Shown here: positions 1-10,621 of the stretch, piece by piece | How positions within the stretch are numbered: the stretch's first letter is position 1 | Layout of the letters: the number at the start of each line of letters is the position of its first letter | Source of the DNA: Toxorhynchites rutilus septentrionalis | Taxonomy: Eukaryota > Arthropoda > Insecta > Diptera > Culicidae | NCBI RefSeq assembly: GCF_029784135.1 | Contig: NC_073745.1 | Location: 43,941,521-44,005,520, forward strand | DNA: 64,000 nucleotides | Direction of reading: 5' to 3' | Notes under the pieces: model-generated | Seen by the model: the letters and a program-made list of their open reading frames with translations, nothing else | Told to the model about the DNA's origin: nothing | The model's database searches: none | Translations under genes and position numbers: made by a program

Positions 1-690
1 AGATGAAGCATAAGTTTCTGCATAACTCAAGAACTAACCAAGCAAATGGAATCAACTACGGTATATGGAGGTTGTAGGGGGCAATACACGTTTCTATGTT
101 AGTTTGACACGCCTCCTCCCTTCCTAAGGGGGACTGCATTACTCGAGAATCAATCATGCAAACGGAATCAAATATGGGATGTGAGGGTTTTTGGGTACGA
201 GACCTGTTTCTATGATGGTATGACACCGCCCCCTCCTCTGGAGCGAAATTGATTTTTGTTCGAAAGTGGAAATTGATTTTAATGTGATAAAACTCACTCC
301 TATAGTTTCTTCTATGTATATAAATAAAAATGGATCGCCGAATGTGTTGATAAGAGCAAAACTCGAGAGTTGTCCGATTTAGGGCTGTCTTCATTCTATC
401 ATACTTTCTGTATCAAAGATTTATTCCATGTAACGGAGAAACATATTGTTTGCAAGTGGTTGGAAAATCTTGAACGGGAATTGTGTCTGAAAATAATCTG
501 ATATTATAATGACGAGTTTTTGTGGAAGTACTAAGAATTTTATAGTAGGGGTAATTTTAAAGGGTAGATTAGAAGATCAATCAATGAACAGTTCTGTGAT
601 TGGGCCCATAAACTTGCGCTTAGTAAGAAAACGTGGATGTGATTACGAAAAATAAATTTTGGGCGGGACGAAGTTTGCCGGGTCAGCTAG
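1..690 (+). repeat. Interspersed CTAG-ended repeat, copy A (5' part cut by window edge)
   Basis: This copy contains the modules 'aactcaagaactaaccaagc', 'tttctatg' and 'cccctcc' with short purine runs, arranged as loose repeats of about 110-140 bp. It ends with GCCGGGTCAGCTAG followed by T. The same 3' part occurs inverted at 1169-2063 and direct at 46690-47926. No open reading frame of note is present. The CTAG|T end would fit a non-autonomous Helitron, but no clear 3' hairpin is seen; a LINE 3' end is the alternative. The class is therefore left open. Confidence 0.7.
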
Positions 691-700
691 TCATGAATAA

Positions 701-1027
701 AATGTGAAAATAGGAGCGGTCGAAGAACGGACCTTTGAGGAACACTGGAGGAAATTGGCTTTAACGAAGACAATACCTTCGTTGTATAATATCGTTTGCG
801 TTCTATCACAGAGATACGATTTGATTAAGCTTGTGGCAGAACGAGAGAACCATTTATATGAAAGCTTTTTAAACACGTTGAGCCCCGAATTGTTCTTGCT
901 AAGCTTTCCATTCAGCCCGCATCAAGAGCATTTTCACAACATCAATTTCGGTCCCGCTCCCAAAGATATTTATTTTAAAAAAATTGTAAGGGGTTGTATC
1001 CAGGACACGACTGCAGAATTATATTAA
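701..1027 (+). other. Unidentified open frame between two inverted repeats
   Basis: A clean frame of about 107 codons follows a stop at 698 and ends at TAA 1025-1027. It begins with a GTG or AAT codon, not ATG. The composition is protein-like, with mixed charged and hydrophobic residues and runs such as FEEHWRKLAL and LIKLVAEREN. It lies in the 478-bp gap between the CTAG ends of two inverted repeat copies. An AG at about 712 could be a weak splice acceptor, so this could be a terminal exon or a stranded gene fragment. I do not recognise the family, and chance is not excluded. Confidence 0.3.
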
Positions 1028-1168
1028 TTAATCCGCTTCGGATGTTGTTTTAGAATGCATTGAAATTTTCGGATAATCTATTTAGTTATTTAGTTATTTT
1101 TACTACTTCAGTAGGAAGATTGTTCGACTGATGAATGATGTTCGAATCTGAGTAACTTTATATACATA

Positions 1169-2063
1169 CTAGCTGACCCGGCAAACTTCGTCCTGTTCAA
1201 AATTTATTTTTTGTTATCACATTCACGATTTCTTACTAAGCGCACGTTCATGGGTCCAATCGCAAAACTGTTCATTGATTGTTCTCCTAATCTACCCTTT
1301 AAAATTACCTTTTACTATAAAATTCCTAGTACTTCTACCAAAGTTCGTCATTATAACATCAGATTGTTTTCAGACACAATTCTCGTTCAAGATTTTTCAA
1401 CCACTTTCAAATAACATGTTTCTTCATTACATGGAATAAATGTTTGATACAGGAAATATGATAGAATAAAGACTGCCCTAAATCGGACAGTTCCTTTCTC
1501 GAGTTTTGCTCTTATCAACACATTCGGCGATCCATTTTTATTTGTATAGATAGAAGAAGATATAAGAGTGCGTTTTATCACATTAAAATCCATTTCCAAT
1601 TACGAACAAATATCACTTTCCTCAGCGCGAACATCAAATGGACGGTTGTCACTATGTAATTGTAGAACATATGAGAATTAAATTTTCCCAATTTTCCCAT
1701 TTTCCTTCAGAGTTTCCCGAAAATGTTCAATTGTCATGTTTTGTTGGAATATGTTTGGTTAAAATTATGTGTATTATTTTTATGAGACCCTCTCTCCATT
1801 CCAGAGGAGGGAGGGGTGTCATACCATCATAGAAACATTTTTCGTACCCATAAACCCTTACATCCCGAATGTGGCTCCGTTTACTTGATTAGTTCTAGAG
1901 CAATGCAGAAGTTTGTGTTTTATTTGTATGGCTGCCCTCCCTTAGAGAGGGAGGAGGGGTCTCAAACTATCATACATCATCATCATAAAAATTTTCAGGC
2001 CGATTGGTTCAGTAATTTTCAAGTCTATAAGAATCAGAAAGACTGACAGAAATCCATTTCTAT
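1169..2063 (-). repeat. Interspersed CTAG-ended repeat, copy B (inverted)
   Basis: On the minus strand this copy starts near ATGGATTTCTGTCAGTC (2057-2041) and ends with GCCGGGTCAGCTAG at 1169, again followed by T on that strand. It matches copy A in reverse and copy C at 46690-47926. It carries the same internal 'actcgag' and 'cctctctaag'-type modules. Together with copy A it forms a head-to-head inverted pair around 691-1168. Confidence 0.7.
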
Positions 2064-2409
2064 GTACAGCGATTCCATGCCAAACCGATATACTGGTTCT
2101 CAGTTTTTCGTCAAAAGTGGTAATTTTGTTCTTTATTGCAAAACATTAGACCCGTATTTTTTTTTTATTTTTTCATAAGGGTGCCATTTCCATTTTAGGG
2201 TAGTCCGAAAAATCTATTCTTTCCACTTTTTCCCAAAAATGATTTTTTTGAATATTCATGGCTCTCGGACCACTGAACCGATTTAGATGATCGATGAATC
2301 AAATTGAAACCAATGAGCTAGCCTTTAAAAAAAATGAACTTGCAAAAAAGATGGATTTTATTAACGTAATTATTGAATGCAGACTAGAGGGCGCATCATT
2401 TTTGATGAA

Positions 2410-2655
2410 GAACTAAGTCTTTCAGGAAGGGTGCCAAATCAGAAAACAGGTCACGTTTTTATGAAATAAAGTCAACGTTAATAACTATTTTCACTGTGAA
2501 CGAATTCCCATGATTTGCATTCCAATCGAATCGGAAATTCTCTAAGATTTATCTTATATGCTATACATTACAATTCGCTAATCTCTAAACGGTTTAAATT
2601 CATAAAAACTGGAAGAACTTCATTTTTTCCCATACATTTGTTCTGCCGATTTGTG
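2410..2655 (+). repeat. Dispersed repeat shared with 59700-59945
   Basis: The stretch from AGGGTGCCAAATCAGAAAAC through 'cacgtttttatgaaataaag', 'cggaaattc' and 'cccatacatttgttctg' recurs in the same order and orientation at 59.7-59.95 kb with scattered substitutions. At the second site it leads into a promoter-like and ORF1-like stretch that is absent here. This copy is thus a fragment of a longer element. The 2064-2410 flank is AT-rich with no gene seen. Confidence 0.6.
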
Positions 2656-2860
2656 TGCTAACCCTTTCGAATGCTTATAACTCGAACATTTCATAACAGA
2701 TCGGAAAGATGTTTGCATCAATTGATAGGAAATATTTCTACGCATCTATCACAATTAATAAAATGTTATTTTTCATGAGATGAACAATCGAATAACTATA
2801 AAATGTCAAGTGTTATCTAAACGCCCTAACTGCCAAGTTTTGATTGGCCCGATTTACGGT

Positions 2861-3142
2861 TTCCCCAACACAGACCTCAAAGTCGATGCACCTGTGGAAA
2901 TCCGCTTTGCAAATATATATGCAAGTTGGGGGTATTTTTGTTCCCACCGAGGTGTGTTTCCCTAACACGGACTTGAAAATCAATGTGCCTGGGAGAATCC
3001 GCCTTGTCAAAACATGCATGTCGGGGGTATTTTTCCTATCGAAGTGTGTTTCCTTAACACGGACTTCTAAATTAATGTGCCTGGAGGAATCCACTTTGCA
3101 AATACATGCAAGTCGGGGGTATTTTTTGGTGTTGAGTACTTT
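2861..3142 (+). repeat. Tandem repeat, three units of about 92-97 bp
   Basis: Units begin near 2861, 2958 and 3050, each with a form of TTCCCTAACACGGACTT. Each then reads 'gtgcctg', 'ggaatccgc', 'gcaaata' and 'cgggggtatttt'. A degenerate partial start follows near 3176. Short reading frames cross the array in more than one frame, as expected of a tandem array and not of a gene. Confidence 0.75.
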
Positions 3143-3321
3143 TGTACTCGCTTGTCTTTATGCAGACCGGAATATGTTTCCCTTAAACATACTTTCAAAC
3201 TGAGAAGCATGGGAAAATCATCATTTCAGATACTAGAGTTAAATGAACTTTCGCGGTTCGAGAACCACGTAAACATGAGATGTGCAATAATTGCAGAGGA
3301 AAATGTAAATGTTTTTTCTTG

Positions 3322-3994
3322 AAAGCTGGGGATTTTTTACACAACATATCTCGATATCAGAGATGCCATTTTTTCGTATCTGAGTTATGATTTTTCAAAG
3401 TTAATCGATGGTTCGAAAAAACAATGTTTTCCCATTTTTTCCAATACAAAATTCATAACTTTTGAACTAATGGACCGATTCATATGATTGACATGTCAAA
3501 TTAAATCTTATGAGCTATTTTTCTTTAAAAAGTTTTTACTTTTGGAAAAAAATTAGATTTTTTGTTTAAAGATAGAGGGTGTTATATTTTTCCAATTTTT
3601 TTATGGAATGCTGAGAGTTTCTTACATAACACATCTCGATATCAGAGATGTTATTATTTTCGTTGTTGAGTTATTATTTTGCAAATTTAACATGTTTTAA
3701 GTCTTCGTTCAAAATTGTTATGTAACTAGACTAGACCTGTGCGACTAGAATCCAATCTTATCGCAAGTGTGATATTTTTAAAAAAATTTAGCTTATTGGT
3801 TTCGTTTTAATATATCGATCATCTAATTCGGTTCACTAGTTCAAATGTTATGAGTGTTTGCAAAAAGTCATTTTTGGATAGAAGGGGAAAAATGATTTTT
3901 CGAACCACCAGTTAACTTTGATAAACCATATCTCAAAAACGAAAAAAAGCTTCTCTGATATCGAGATATGTCATGTAAAAATCCTCAGCTTTCC
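3322..3994. repeat. Fold-back (inverted) repeat, degenerate
   Basis: The left arm (about 3322-3440) contains CTCGATATCAGAGATG and AATCGATGGTTCGAAAAA. The right arm (about 3885-3994) holds their reverse complement, including TCTCTGATATCGAGATATG. A third, direct copy of the left-arm module sits at about 3606-3670. The stretch from 3995 to 4235 repeats related modules ('aatcggttcagtggttcaaa') also seen beside the I-clade LINE at 29.6 and 43.8 kb. Confidence 0.6.
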
Positions 3995-4235
3995 ATAACA
4001 AATATTAAAAAATATAGCGCCCTCTAGTCCAAGGCCATAAAAAAACAACTACAATCAATAATAACGAATATAAAATCCACTTCCTTCTAATATTTTTTTA
4101 ATATAAGCCTAGCTCATTGGCTTCAATATTTGATATGTCAATCATCTAAATCGGTTCAGTGGTTCAAAAGTTATGAATTTTTGAGAAAGTCATTTTTGAG
4201 AAAAAGTGGAAAAAATTGAAAAAATCATCGAATTT

Positions 4236-4560
4236 CAACAACCGACCATGTACATTTTGTTTATTGGCCCAAAAAAAGCTTCAGCTCGATCGTGCCGCGA
4301 AGCGCTCAAAGTTTTGACTTAAAAATGTAACGTCGAGATCTGGTGTCATCTCGAAAAAAAAATTTTGGCCGAAAATCGACCTCGTAACTGAAGGTATGGA
4401 AAAAGGTATGGAAAAAAAATAATTATCGAACTAAAGAACCGACCATGTACATTTTGTTGATTGGTCCAAAAAAAATGACATGTGCATAATTTCAGCTCAA
4501 TCGGACATGATTTAGTAGGGGTGCCTCAAAGTGCTCAAAGTTTTGATTACTTTTCGGTCT
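4236..4560. repeat. Remnants of long-TIR MITE family
   Basis: Two direct modules (about 4240-4310 and 4430-4550) contain ACCGACCATGTACATTTTG followed by 'gctcaatcggacatgattta' and 'gctcaaagttttgatt'. They are the arm sequence of the MITE at 16117-16576. The termini are not clear here, so I treat this as a degenerate copy or copies. Confidence 0.55.
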
Positions 4561-4564
4561 GTTT

Positions 4565-4745
4565 CAACTTCAGTAAAAAAAACATTGTAAAAAACAACAC
4601 TTTTTTTGGAAAATATTTGGCCAATTAGGTAGATAAACAGTATATTGAATTGCAAGAAACTGCATCAAAGTTTTGGGAAACATGAGTTTTCAAAGATATA
4701 ATTGAAGTTCTTCTCAACATGTCCGTTTTACCGTCACCTCCCCTA
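4565..4745 (+). repeat. Element end shared with 52690-52885
   Basis: The run 'ccaattaggtagataaacag', 'gcaagaaactgcatcaaag', 'gggaaacatgagttt' and 'acctcccctacg' is closely matched at 52740-52885, where it is the right end of the GTAGGGGA element. Here only that end is present. The following 4746-6020 is AT-rich non-coding sequence with a strong hairpin at 5460 and motifs such as 'gaccactttgccccca' at about 5394 and 5715. No gene is seen there. Confidence 0.6.
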
Positions 4746-5459
4746 CGTGGATATCAGCACATTTGCTATAAAAGATTTCATTATCGAGTACGCTCTCTAG
4801 GATAGCACTAAAGTTCCAGTGGAACTTTTGCCTTCTCAACGTAATATTTCTTGCGTCATTTTTATTAGTAGTACCTAATTGAAATTTCTATGCCGAATAA
4901 CACGCCTTGAATGTATTCTGGAGTGGCAAGCTCTAGAATACGCGTGACCACAGTGCAAGTCGGAAGAAATTCCTGTGACGAAAAATCCGAAAAATCGAGC
5001 AGGGGAAGTGGGGGCATAGTGGTCACGCTAAAGAATATGCCCATTTCTGGCGTCCACAAACCTCTTCAGTTCCCGTTTCTCGAAGAATATTATAGTTCTA
5101 CTCATTGTTGTTCAAGATAGCAAACGGCTATAAAAATTAAAAATAGTACACTTTTCATCATTAGAAGAAAAAACATGTTCATGTATGAAATAAGCTTGGC
5201 TTATTCACATAGAGTCTCAATTTAAATTTTCTCATGCATACAAAAATGTAGTAAGAAACATATAACGTTGGTTTAGTTGTAGTGGCATATTTATCCAGGG
5301 TCAAAGCCACAAAAGGATCATCTTCAAGAGCAGAATGTGATGCGGTATATCAGCTTTAGTAAATACAACATTGTAAGTTGTTGTTCACCTATGACCACTT
5401 TGCCCCCAAAACTCAAAGTAATTTCTATGCTAGTTAACCTCTGAGATTAAACAAAATAT

Positions 5460-5511
5460 ACACCTCTCCTAAAATACATGAACGACTGTTCATGTATTTT
5501 AGGAGAGGTGT
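5460..5511. repeat. Perfect 24-bp inverted repeat with 4-nt loop
   Basis: Bases 5460-5483 are exactly complementary to 5488-5511 around the loop GACT. The arm includes ACACCTCTCCTAAAATACAT. As RNA either strand would form a 24-bp stem. There is no flanking extended pairing of the kind expected for a typical pri-miRNA, no adjacent gene and no poly-T terminator context. It may be a recent micro-inversion duplication or a small fold-back. Confidence 0.8.
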
Positions 5512-6020
5512 TCAAACTGATGATTTGTCCAATATAACAGATTGAATAAACTGCATTTCACGAGAAATTCCTTAGATATCATGCGCAGAAAACTACGGCC
5601 TAATTGCTATTGAGAGAGCAATTTTTGTTTTTATTTATATTTCGACATGTGACAGCTGTACAGGGTCAGTACAGGGTGGCTCAAAAGTCCACTTTGACCC
5701 CCATGACCAATTTGCCCCCATTAACCCTACACTAAAATAGCTTAAAATTAGACTCATTCAACACTATGGATATAAAGAAAGAATGAAAAATTAGCCTTTT
5801 TTATTTTTTAAATTATTCATTAATTTGTTTCAAAAAGTGAATAATTTTCTTTATTGTGATACCGTATGCGTCATAATGTTTGCACCATCGTACAAATAAG
5901 GTTTCCGTTTCACATATACATATAATATTTTGGTTCACTTTGCATGCACGTAAGCTATAATTCATATTATAACAGGCTACGAGTAAAAGAACCCCATTTC
6001 TTTAGTTTGACATTTGCATC

Positions 6021-6103
6021 ATGACGAAGTGGCAACGTATTCATGATTTCTCCCACGCGCAAATGTCGCAAAAAGACATTTCAAAAGCGTTCCGAAAAAC
6101 AAG
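6021..6103 (+). pseudogene. Possible transposase N-terminal HTH remnant
   Basis: From the ATG at 6021 about 28 codons look like the start of a Tc1/mariner-type helix-turn-helix, with a 'QMSQKDISKAF' segment. The frame then runs into the MITE at 6106. No transposase continuation is clear on the far side (from 6918). The assignment rests on a short segment only and is weak. Confidence 0.25.
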
Positions 6104-6105
6104 TA

Positions 6106-6915
6106 CAGGTCGGTTTCGATTATATACAGACTCGATTATATGTGATTCGATTATATACAATTTTGGACTCGATTGTATACAGTTTGAAGAAAAAAAAAAT
6201 TTTTTTCAAATATGACTTATTTCAAGAAAAATGTACAGTGGGGTCAAAATCGTTATTTTTGAATATTTTGCTTGAATTTTCACTAGGAATCGTTTATATC
6301 GATATTGCAGTGAAATTAAGATAGATAGAAGTTGAGTGTCAAAGAACAAATTGTAGAACTATTAAAAAGCTATAATTTAATCAATAGAAACAATCAAGTT
6401 CAATATGATTTTTTGGATAAAATTAATAATAACACAAAAATTACTAACTTTGAAGTTTTTCACTTTTAAAATGTTATTTGAATCCTCTTATTTAGATGTT
6501 TCACAACTATATACTGTATAAAATTTTCTCATCTTTCTAATAAAAGCAACAGAATCATCTTCTGTAGCGTACTTCTTATTGTAGAGCCAGTTTGAGGCAA
6601 CAGAGTCCGAAACGAAAATAAAGTTCTATAACTCTGTCATTGTTGAAATTCAAACATATGCGTAGAAGGATTTTTTCATCAAATATTACTCTCTATCTAC
6701 TCCTGAGTGAATTCGGATTTTTTATATAAGAAAGATATTTTATGACTTTCAGGAGATGAATCAAAAATAGAATTCTTTTTTTATATTCATAAAGCGAAAA
6801 ATATATGCATAAAAAATTATTTTAAAAAATATTTGTTTTTGACTCGATTATATACAGGATTGGATTATATACAGTGAAAAGAAATCAAAAACTGTATATA
6901 ATCGAGCCCACGCTG
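6106..6915. mobile_element. pogo-like MITE, copy 1 (TA target)
   Basis: The element is flanked by TA (6104-6105 and 6916-6917). Its left end is CAGGTCGGTTTCGATTATAT and its right end, reversed, is CAGCGTGGGCTCGATTATAT. The motif TCGATTATATACA repeats three or four times near the left end and at least three times near the right. It is 810 bp and AT-rich, with no transposase. TIRs starting CAG with a TA duplication fit the pogo group of Tc1/mariner. A second copy lies at 15480-16601. Confidence 0.75.
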
Positions 6916-6917
6916 TA

Positions 6918-7815
6918 GCTATCAATATTGCTTCTTTTTCATATTTCTATGCTGTACCGATGCGATGTAAGCAAGGTCAATGCTTACGCTGAGCGGCACG
7001 AATCAAAAGAATTTACAAATTAATCGCTCGCTGTCTAGAGCGACGCTGAAATAAGGTTTTTTTTAGTTTTTTCAAAGATTTTGTTGACTAACACATTTTT
7101 TGCCAACCAACTCAAATCTAAAATAGCAAATCTAATCAATCTTATCAACCAGCTTCGATTTGGTTCCGGAAACGTTCCTGTAGAACATTTTCATACAAAA
7201 ATATTTCTGTTTGTATGAAAAATTACCCCTTCATCTTTGATGATGAATGATTCAATATGTAATAAATTTGCCTGCAAACATTAGAACTTACTGCAGTATT
7301 TGCAAAATAACAGAAGATTTTCTAAAAACCAGCAAAAAAAACCTGTGTTAACACATTTTTGAGATCGATGCGTGAAATTTAAATTAAATTATAAACTCGT
7401 TGATTGGAAAATCCGCGTAAAAAACTGCGTACATAATTGGAAAATCCGTGTGAAAAAAAAACTTCATAAAAATCGCGGTGTATGGAAAAAAGTGTTTTGT
7501 CAAATTTGACATTTTGTCATTCGGTCGTTTTTTGACAAAACATTTTTTTAGGCAACAGTGAATTTCGACGTTTCATGCAATTTGAGGACATTTGGAATAT
7601 TTTTATAAAAAAAAACCCGATATCATGTACTCTCCGCTTAGGTGTCTTAACGATTTTCAAAAATTCAAACTTTGACGTCTTTGCGACACTAGTAAATAAA
7701 GTCCGATTGAGCTAGATTGCCATTTTTATTAGCACCCTGAATTATAGAACACATGAAAATTGGAATCCTGAACTCCAAATGTATACCAGGCTAACAAAAA
7801 AGGAGAGGAAAAAAG
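6918..7815. other. AT-rich non-coding stretch
   Basis: No gene is seen. The segment 7640-7720 on the minus strand holds AGCTCAATCGGACTTTATTT and 'actagtgtcgcaaag', a dispersed module also found near 63120 and 63830. The rest has no recognisable structure. Confidence 0.5.
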
Positions 7816-7817
7816 TA

Positions 7818-9115
7818 AAGGGTGTGTCACATCAAATTGCATCACGGAAAAAACGCTGTAGAAATTTAATTTTTAGGAATTATATCTTCAGCTTTCGCTT
7901 ATAATCAGATAAGAGTGTATAGATCACGTTGGCCATGCTTCACTGTCAATTTTTCGTAAATTTGGAAAAATGTCGTCGAACGAAAAAGACCGTCGTGAAT
8001 TAATCCTGCGCACTCATTTCGAGAATCCGGAGTTGTCACATCGGGACATCGGTAAGATGCTGGGAATCGTCCAATCCACGGTCAGCAGAGTACTAAAACA
8101 ATACTTCGAGAACCTAACCATCGACCGGAAGGTGAAGAACGGCAAAAATGGATGCTCCGTCAGTGAAAAAGATCACAAGCGCGTAGTTAAGCAGTTTAGA
8201 CGTGATCCGAGAAGTTCGGTCCGGGATGTCGCCAATAAGCTGAATTTGTCAAGTTCATTCGTCCAGCGGACCAAGCAGCGAGAGGGCCTGCGTACATACA
8301 AGGTTCAGAAGGCTCCTAACCGCGACGAAAGGCAAAACATGGTGGGGAAGGCGCGAGCCCGGAAGCTGTACACCGAAATGCTGACGAAGCCGCATTGCCT
8401 GGTAATGGACGACGAAACCTACGTCAAAGCGGACTTTCGTCAGCTGCCGGGCCTGTTGTTCTTCTCCGCAGAGGACAAATTCAGCGTTCCGGAGGAGATT
8501 CGCAAGCAGAAACTATCCAAGTTTGCCAAAAAGTACATGGTGTGGCAAGCGATCTGCTCTTGCGGAAAGCGTAGCGCCCCCTTCGTGATGACCGGCACGG
8601 TAAACGGGCAGGTTTACCGTAAGGAGTGCCTACAGAAGCGCTTACTACCACTATTGAAGCAGCACGAGAGCCCGACCATCTTCTGGCCGGATCTCGCTTC
8701 GTGCCACTATTCAAAGGACGTGTTGGAGTGGTACGAAGCCAACGGGGTCACCTTCGTGCCAAAGGAAATGAACCCGCCCAACGCGTCGGAGCTTCGCCCA
8801 ATAGAGAAATATTGGGCGATTATGAAGCAGGCCCTCCGGAAGAACCCAAAAGTTGTCAAATCGGAGGCGGACTTCAAGAGAAAATGGATTTCTGTTCGAA
8901 AAAAACTACAACCTGACGTTGTACAGAACCTTATGGACGGGGTAAAGAGGAAGGTGCGAGCATACGGGCTTGGGCTCGAAGTATGAATAAAAAGAAAATG
9001 CCAAAAGTTGTTTAATAGTTTTTATTTTACTGTCTAAAATTTTCAAAAGGATCGGTCTACTGGGCGAATTTCTACAGTGTTTTTTCCGTGATGCAATTTG
9101 ATGTGACACACCCTT
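7818..9115 (+). mobile_element. ITmD37E (DD37E mariner-type) transposon, copy 1, full length
   Basis: The element is 1298 bp and flanked by TA at 7816-7817 and 9116-9117. Its inverted ends are about 48 bp and begin AAGGGTGTGTCACATCAAAT; within them I see one mismatch (ACGCTG against ACACTG). A single transposase gene fills the centre. DD37E elements were first described from mosquitoes. The intact gene plus near-perfect ends suggest recent activity. Confidence 0.92.
7970..8986 (+). CDS. DD37E transposase (338 aa, intact)
   Basis: This is a cut-and-paste transposase that would bind the element's inverted ends and move it into TA sites. The N-terminal half has two helix-turn-helix segments, around residues 22-50 (SHRDIGKMLG, STVSRVLKQY) and 80-110 (SVRDVANKLNLS). 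The catalytic triad is visible. The first Asp is at about 147-148 in VMDDETYVK, the second is Asp241 in FWPDLASCHY, and the Glu is Glu279 in LRPIEKYW, giving 37 residues between the last two. That spacing defines the DD37E group. The length is normal for the family, and the ATG at 7970 follows the left TIR by about 100 bp. No stops or shifts are seen. The broken copy at 21450 differs by scattered substitutions and an 8-bp deletion. Confidence 0.92.
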   Translation: MSSNEKDRRELILRTHFENPELSHRDIGKMLGIVQSTVSRVLKQYFENLTIDRKVKNGKNGCSVSEKDHKRVVKQFRRDPRSSVRDVANKLNLSSSFVQRTKQREGLRTYKVQKAPNRDERQNMVGKARARKLYTEMLTKPHCLVMDDETYVKADFRQLPGLLFFSAEDKFSVPEEIRKQKLSKFAKKYMVWQAICSCGKRSAPFVMTGTVNGQVYRKECLQKRLLPLLKQHESPTIFWPDLASCHYSKDVLEWYEANGVTFVPKEMNPPNASELRPIEKYWAIMKQALRKNPKVVKSEADFKRKWISVRKKLQPDVVQNLMDGVKRKVRAYGLGLEV

Positions 9116-9117
9116 TA

Positions 9118-10590
9118 TTGATTAAATGAAAAACTAAAACGACCTTGATTGTATTAGAACTGTTTTGTTTTGTGTAAGTTCCAGTTTCGAAACTCGACTT
9201 TTATAAAAAAAAAATGCTAAAAATAGAACCAAATCCGAAATTATTTTTTGCAACTTTTCTGTCTAAACGGCATTGTTCTCGAGTTCTATGGGTTTGTTTA
9301 TTTGCATATAATTCTATATTTGTCAAACTCAGTCCACTACTTAATCATCGTGCAGTACGCGTTCGCTGCACATAGCATACACACTTCAATTGTTCGTCGT
9401 GATAAGTCTAAATTGAGTTGCGTTCAGTCGCTGTTGGAGAGCACGATGCCACTGCATGTAACAGAGTGCGGTCATCGTTATACCCATTACGGGACATGTC
9501 AGACTCTGCCACAGCCACTGGCCATAATCAGTCTCAATTATTTTATTTAACCTCCTCAGCTCCACGAAGTCTGCCGGTCGTTTGCTTTGTTTCGAAATGC
9601 GAAATATAGCGCTCGATGCCGTTGGTATCTTTTCGAGTACACCTTATTTTGCAATCGCATCTCTTCTGGCTAGAAACACTCCTCTCAACCCTCCTGTAGG
9701 TAATTAATAGAGACAATGTCGATAAATACAAGCTTGGCTGATTTTAATTACTGTCAATATTTTGCATAATCAGGTAGCAACATATCTGCTGCTCAAGGAA
9801 AGAGAACCGAGTAGAACTAGCCACCGCCGTCACCTAGGGTTTATAAAACGATAAAACAAATTTAATCTAATGAACGTTAGAAAAAATAGCGAGGAAACCG
9901 GTTTGACAACGTTGCAACAAATCGAGATTTTTTTCAATGAAAAGAATAAGAATAAAACTGTTGTCAAACATATATACAACCCATCGAAGCGATCGTGATT
10001 TGAAGTGAAACCTTTTTTATTCCTTTCAAAATCACCGATTGGCACGCCGCGTGCCCCCGGTTAATCAATGATAGTGTCGATGATGTGTAGAATCGCTGGA
10101 GGCCTTTTCGCGCTACCCAGTCTGCCCCGGTTGCGTTTGAGCTGCTGCCATCGCGATTGATGATGATAAATGTACATAAACCTAGCTGAAAAGAGTTGAT
10201 GAGATTAAATGTGATACAGTAAAAATGAAGAGAAAGAGAAAAAAAACCGAACCGCCGTCGCCGGCTTACAGACACAGAACCTACTGAGCAAACGAACGTT
10301 GCGCGGAGACCCCCCTTTTTTGGGTAAGCAGCAGCGCGCCCCCGTCGTACCCCAATCAAGCAGGAGCAGTTAAAGCAAACAAATAAAACAATTATTTCAA
10401 TGTTTATACTCTTGATCCGTGAAAGTCAGGCTCGCTGTGGCAAGGTGGGGGGAGGGGTGCTTTTGAGTCGCTCGAGTGTGTTTTGATGTATGGCAGCGGC
10501 GGTGTTTATGTTAGCGCTTGGAATGATGCAAATGTTTGCCCAAATGGAAGCGCCTCAGGGACAATCGAGGGCATTGTGTTTGTATGGTAA
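9118..10590. other. Unique-looking non-coding region
   Basis: Base composition is more balanced than in the flanking repeats and no transposon family is recognisable. Frames on both strands are short, lack conserved motifs and overlap one another. It could be intergenic or intronic host DNA. I see no exon that I can defend. Confidence 0.5.
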
Positions 10591-10591
10591 G

Positions 10592-10621
10592 CTAGGGGGG
10601 GAGAGAGAGAGAGAGAGAGAC
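10592..10621. repeat. (GA)n microsatellite with leading G-run
   Basis: A GGGGGGG run is followed by about ten GA dinucleotides. The stretch 10622-11760 after it is non-coding. Near 11290 it contains a dispersed 'caattccacgccaaatca' module. Confidence 0.85.

Noticed and set aside
2844..3203. 119-codon frame with repeated segments resembling a repeat protein
   Set aside because: The periodicity comes from the 95-bp tandem DNA repeat. Unit lengths of 97 and 92 bp do not keep a common frame.
5460..5511. Intrinsic terminator
   Set aside because: This is eukaryotic DNA with no adjacent gene and no T-run after the stem.
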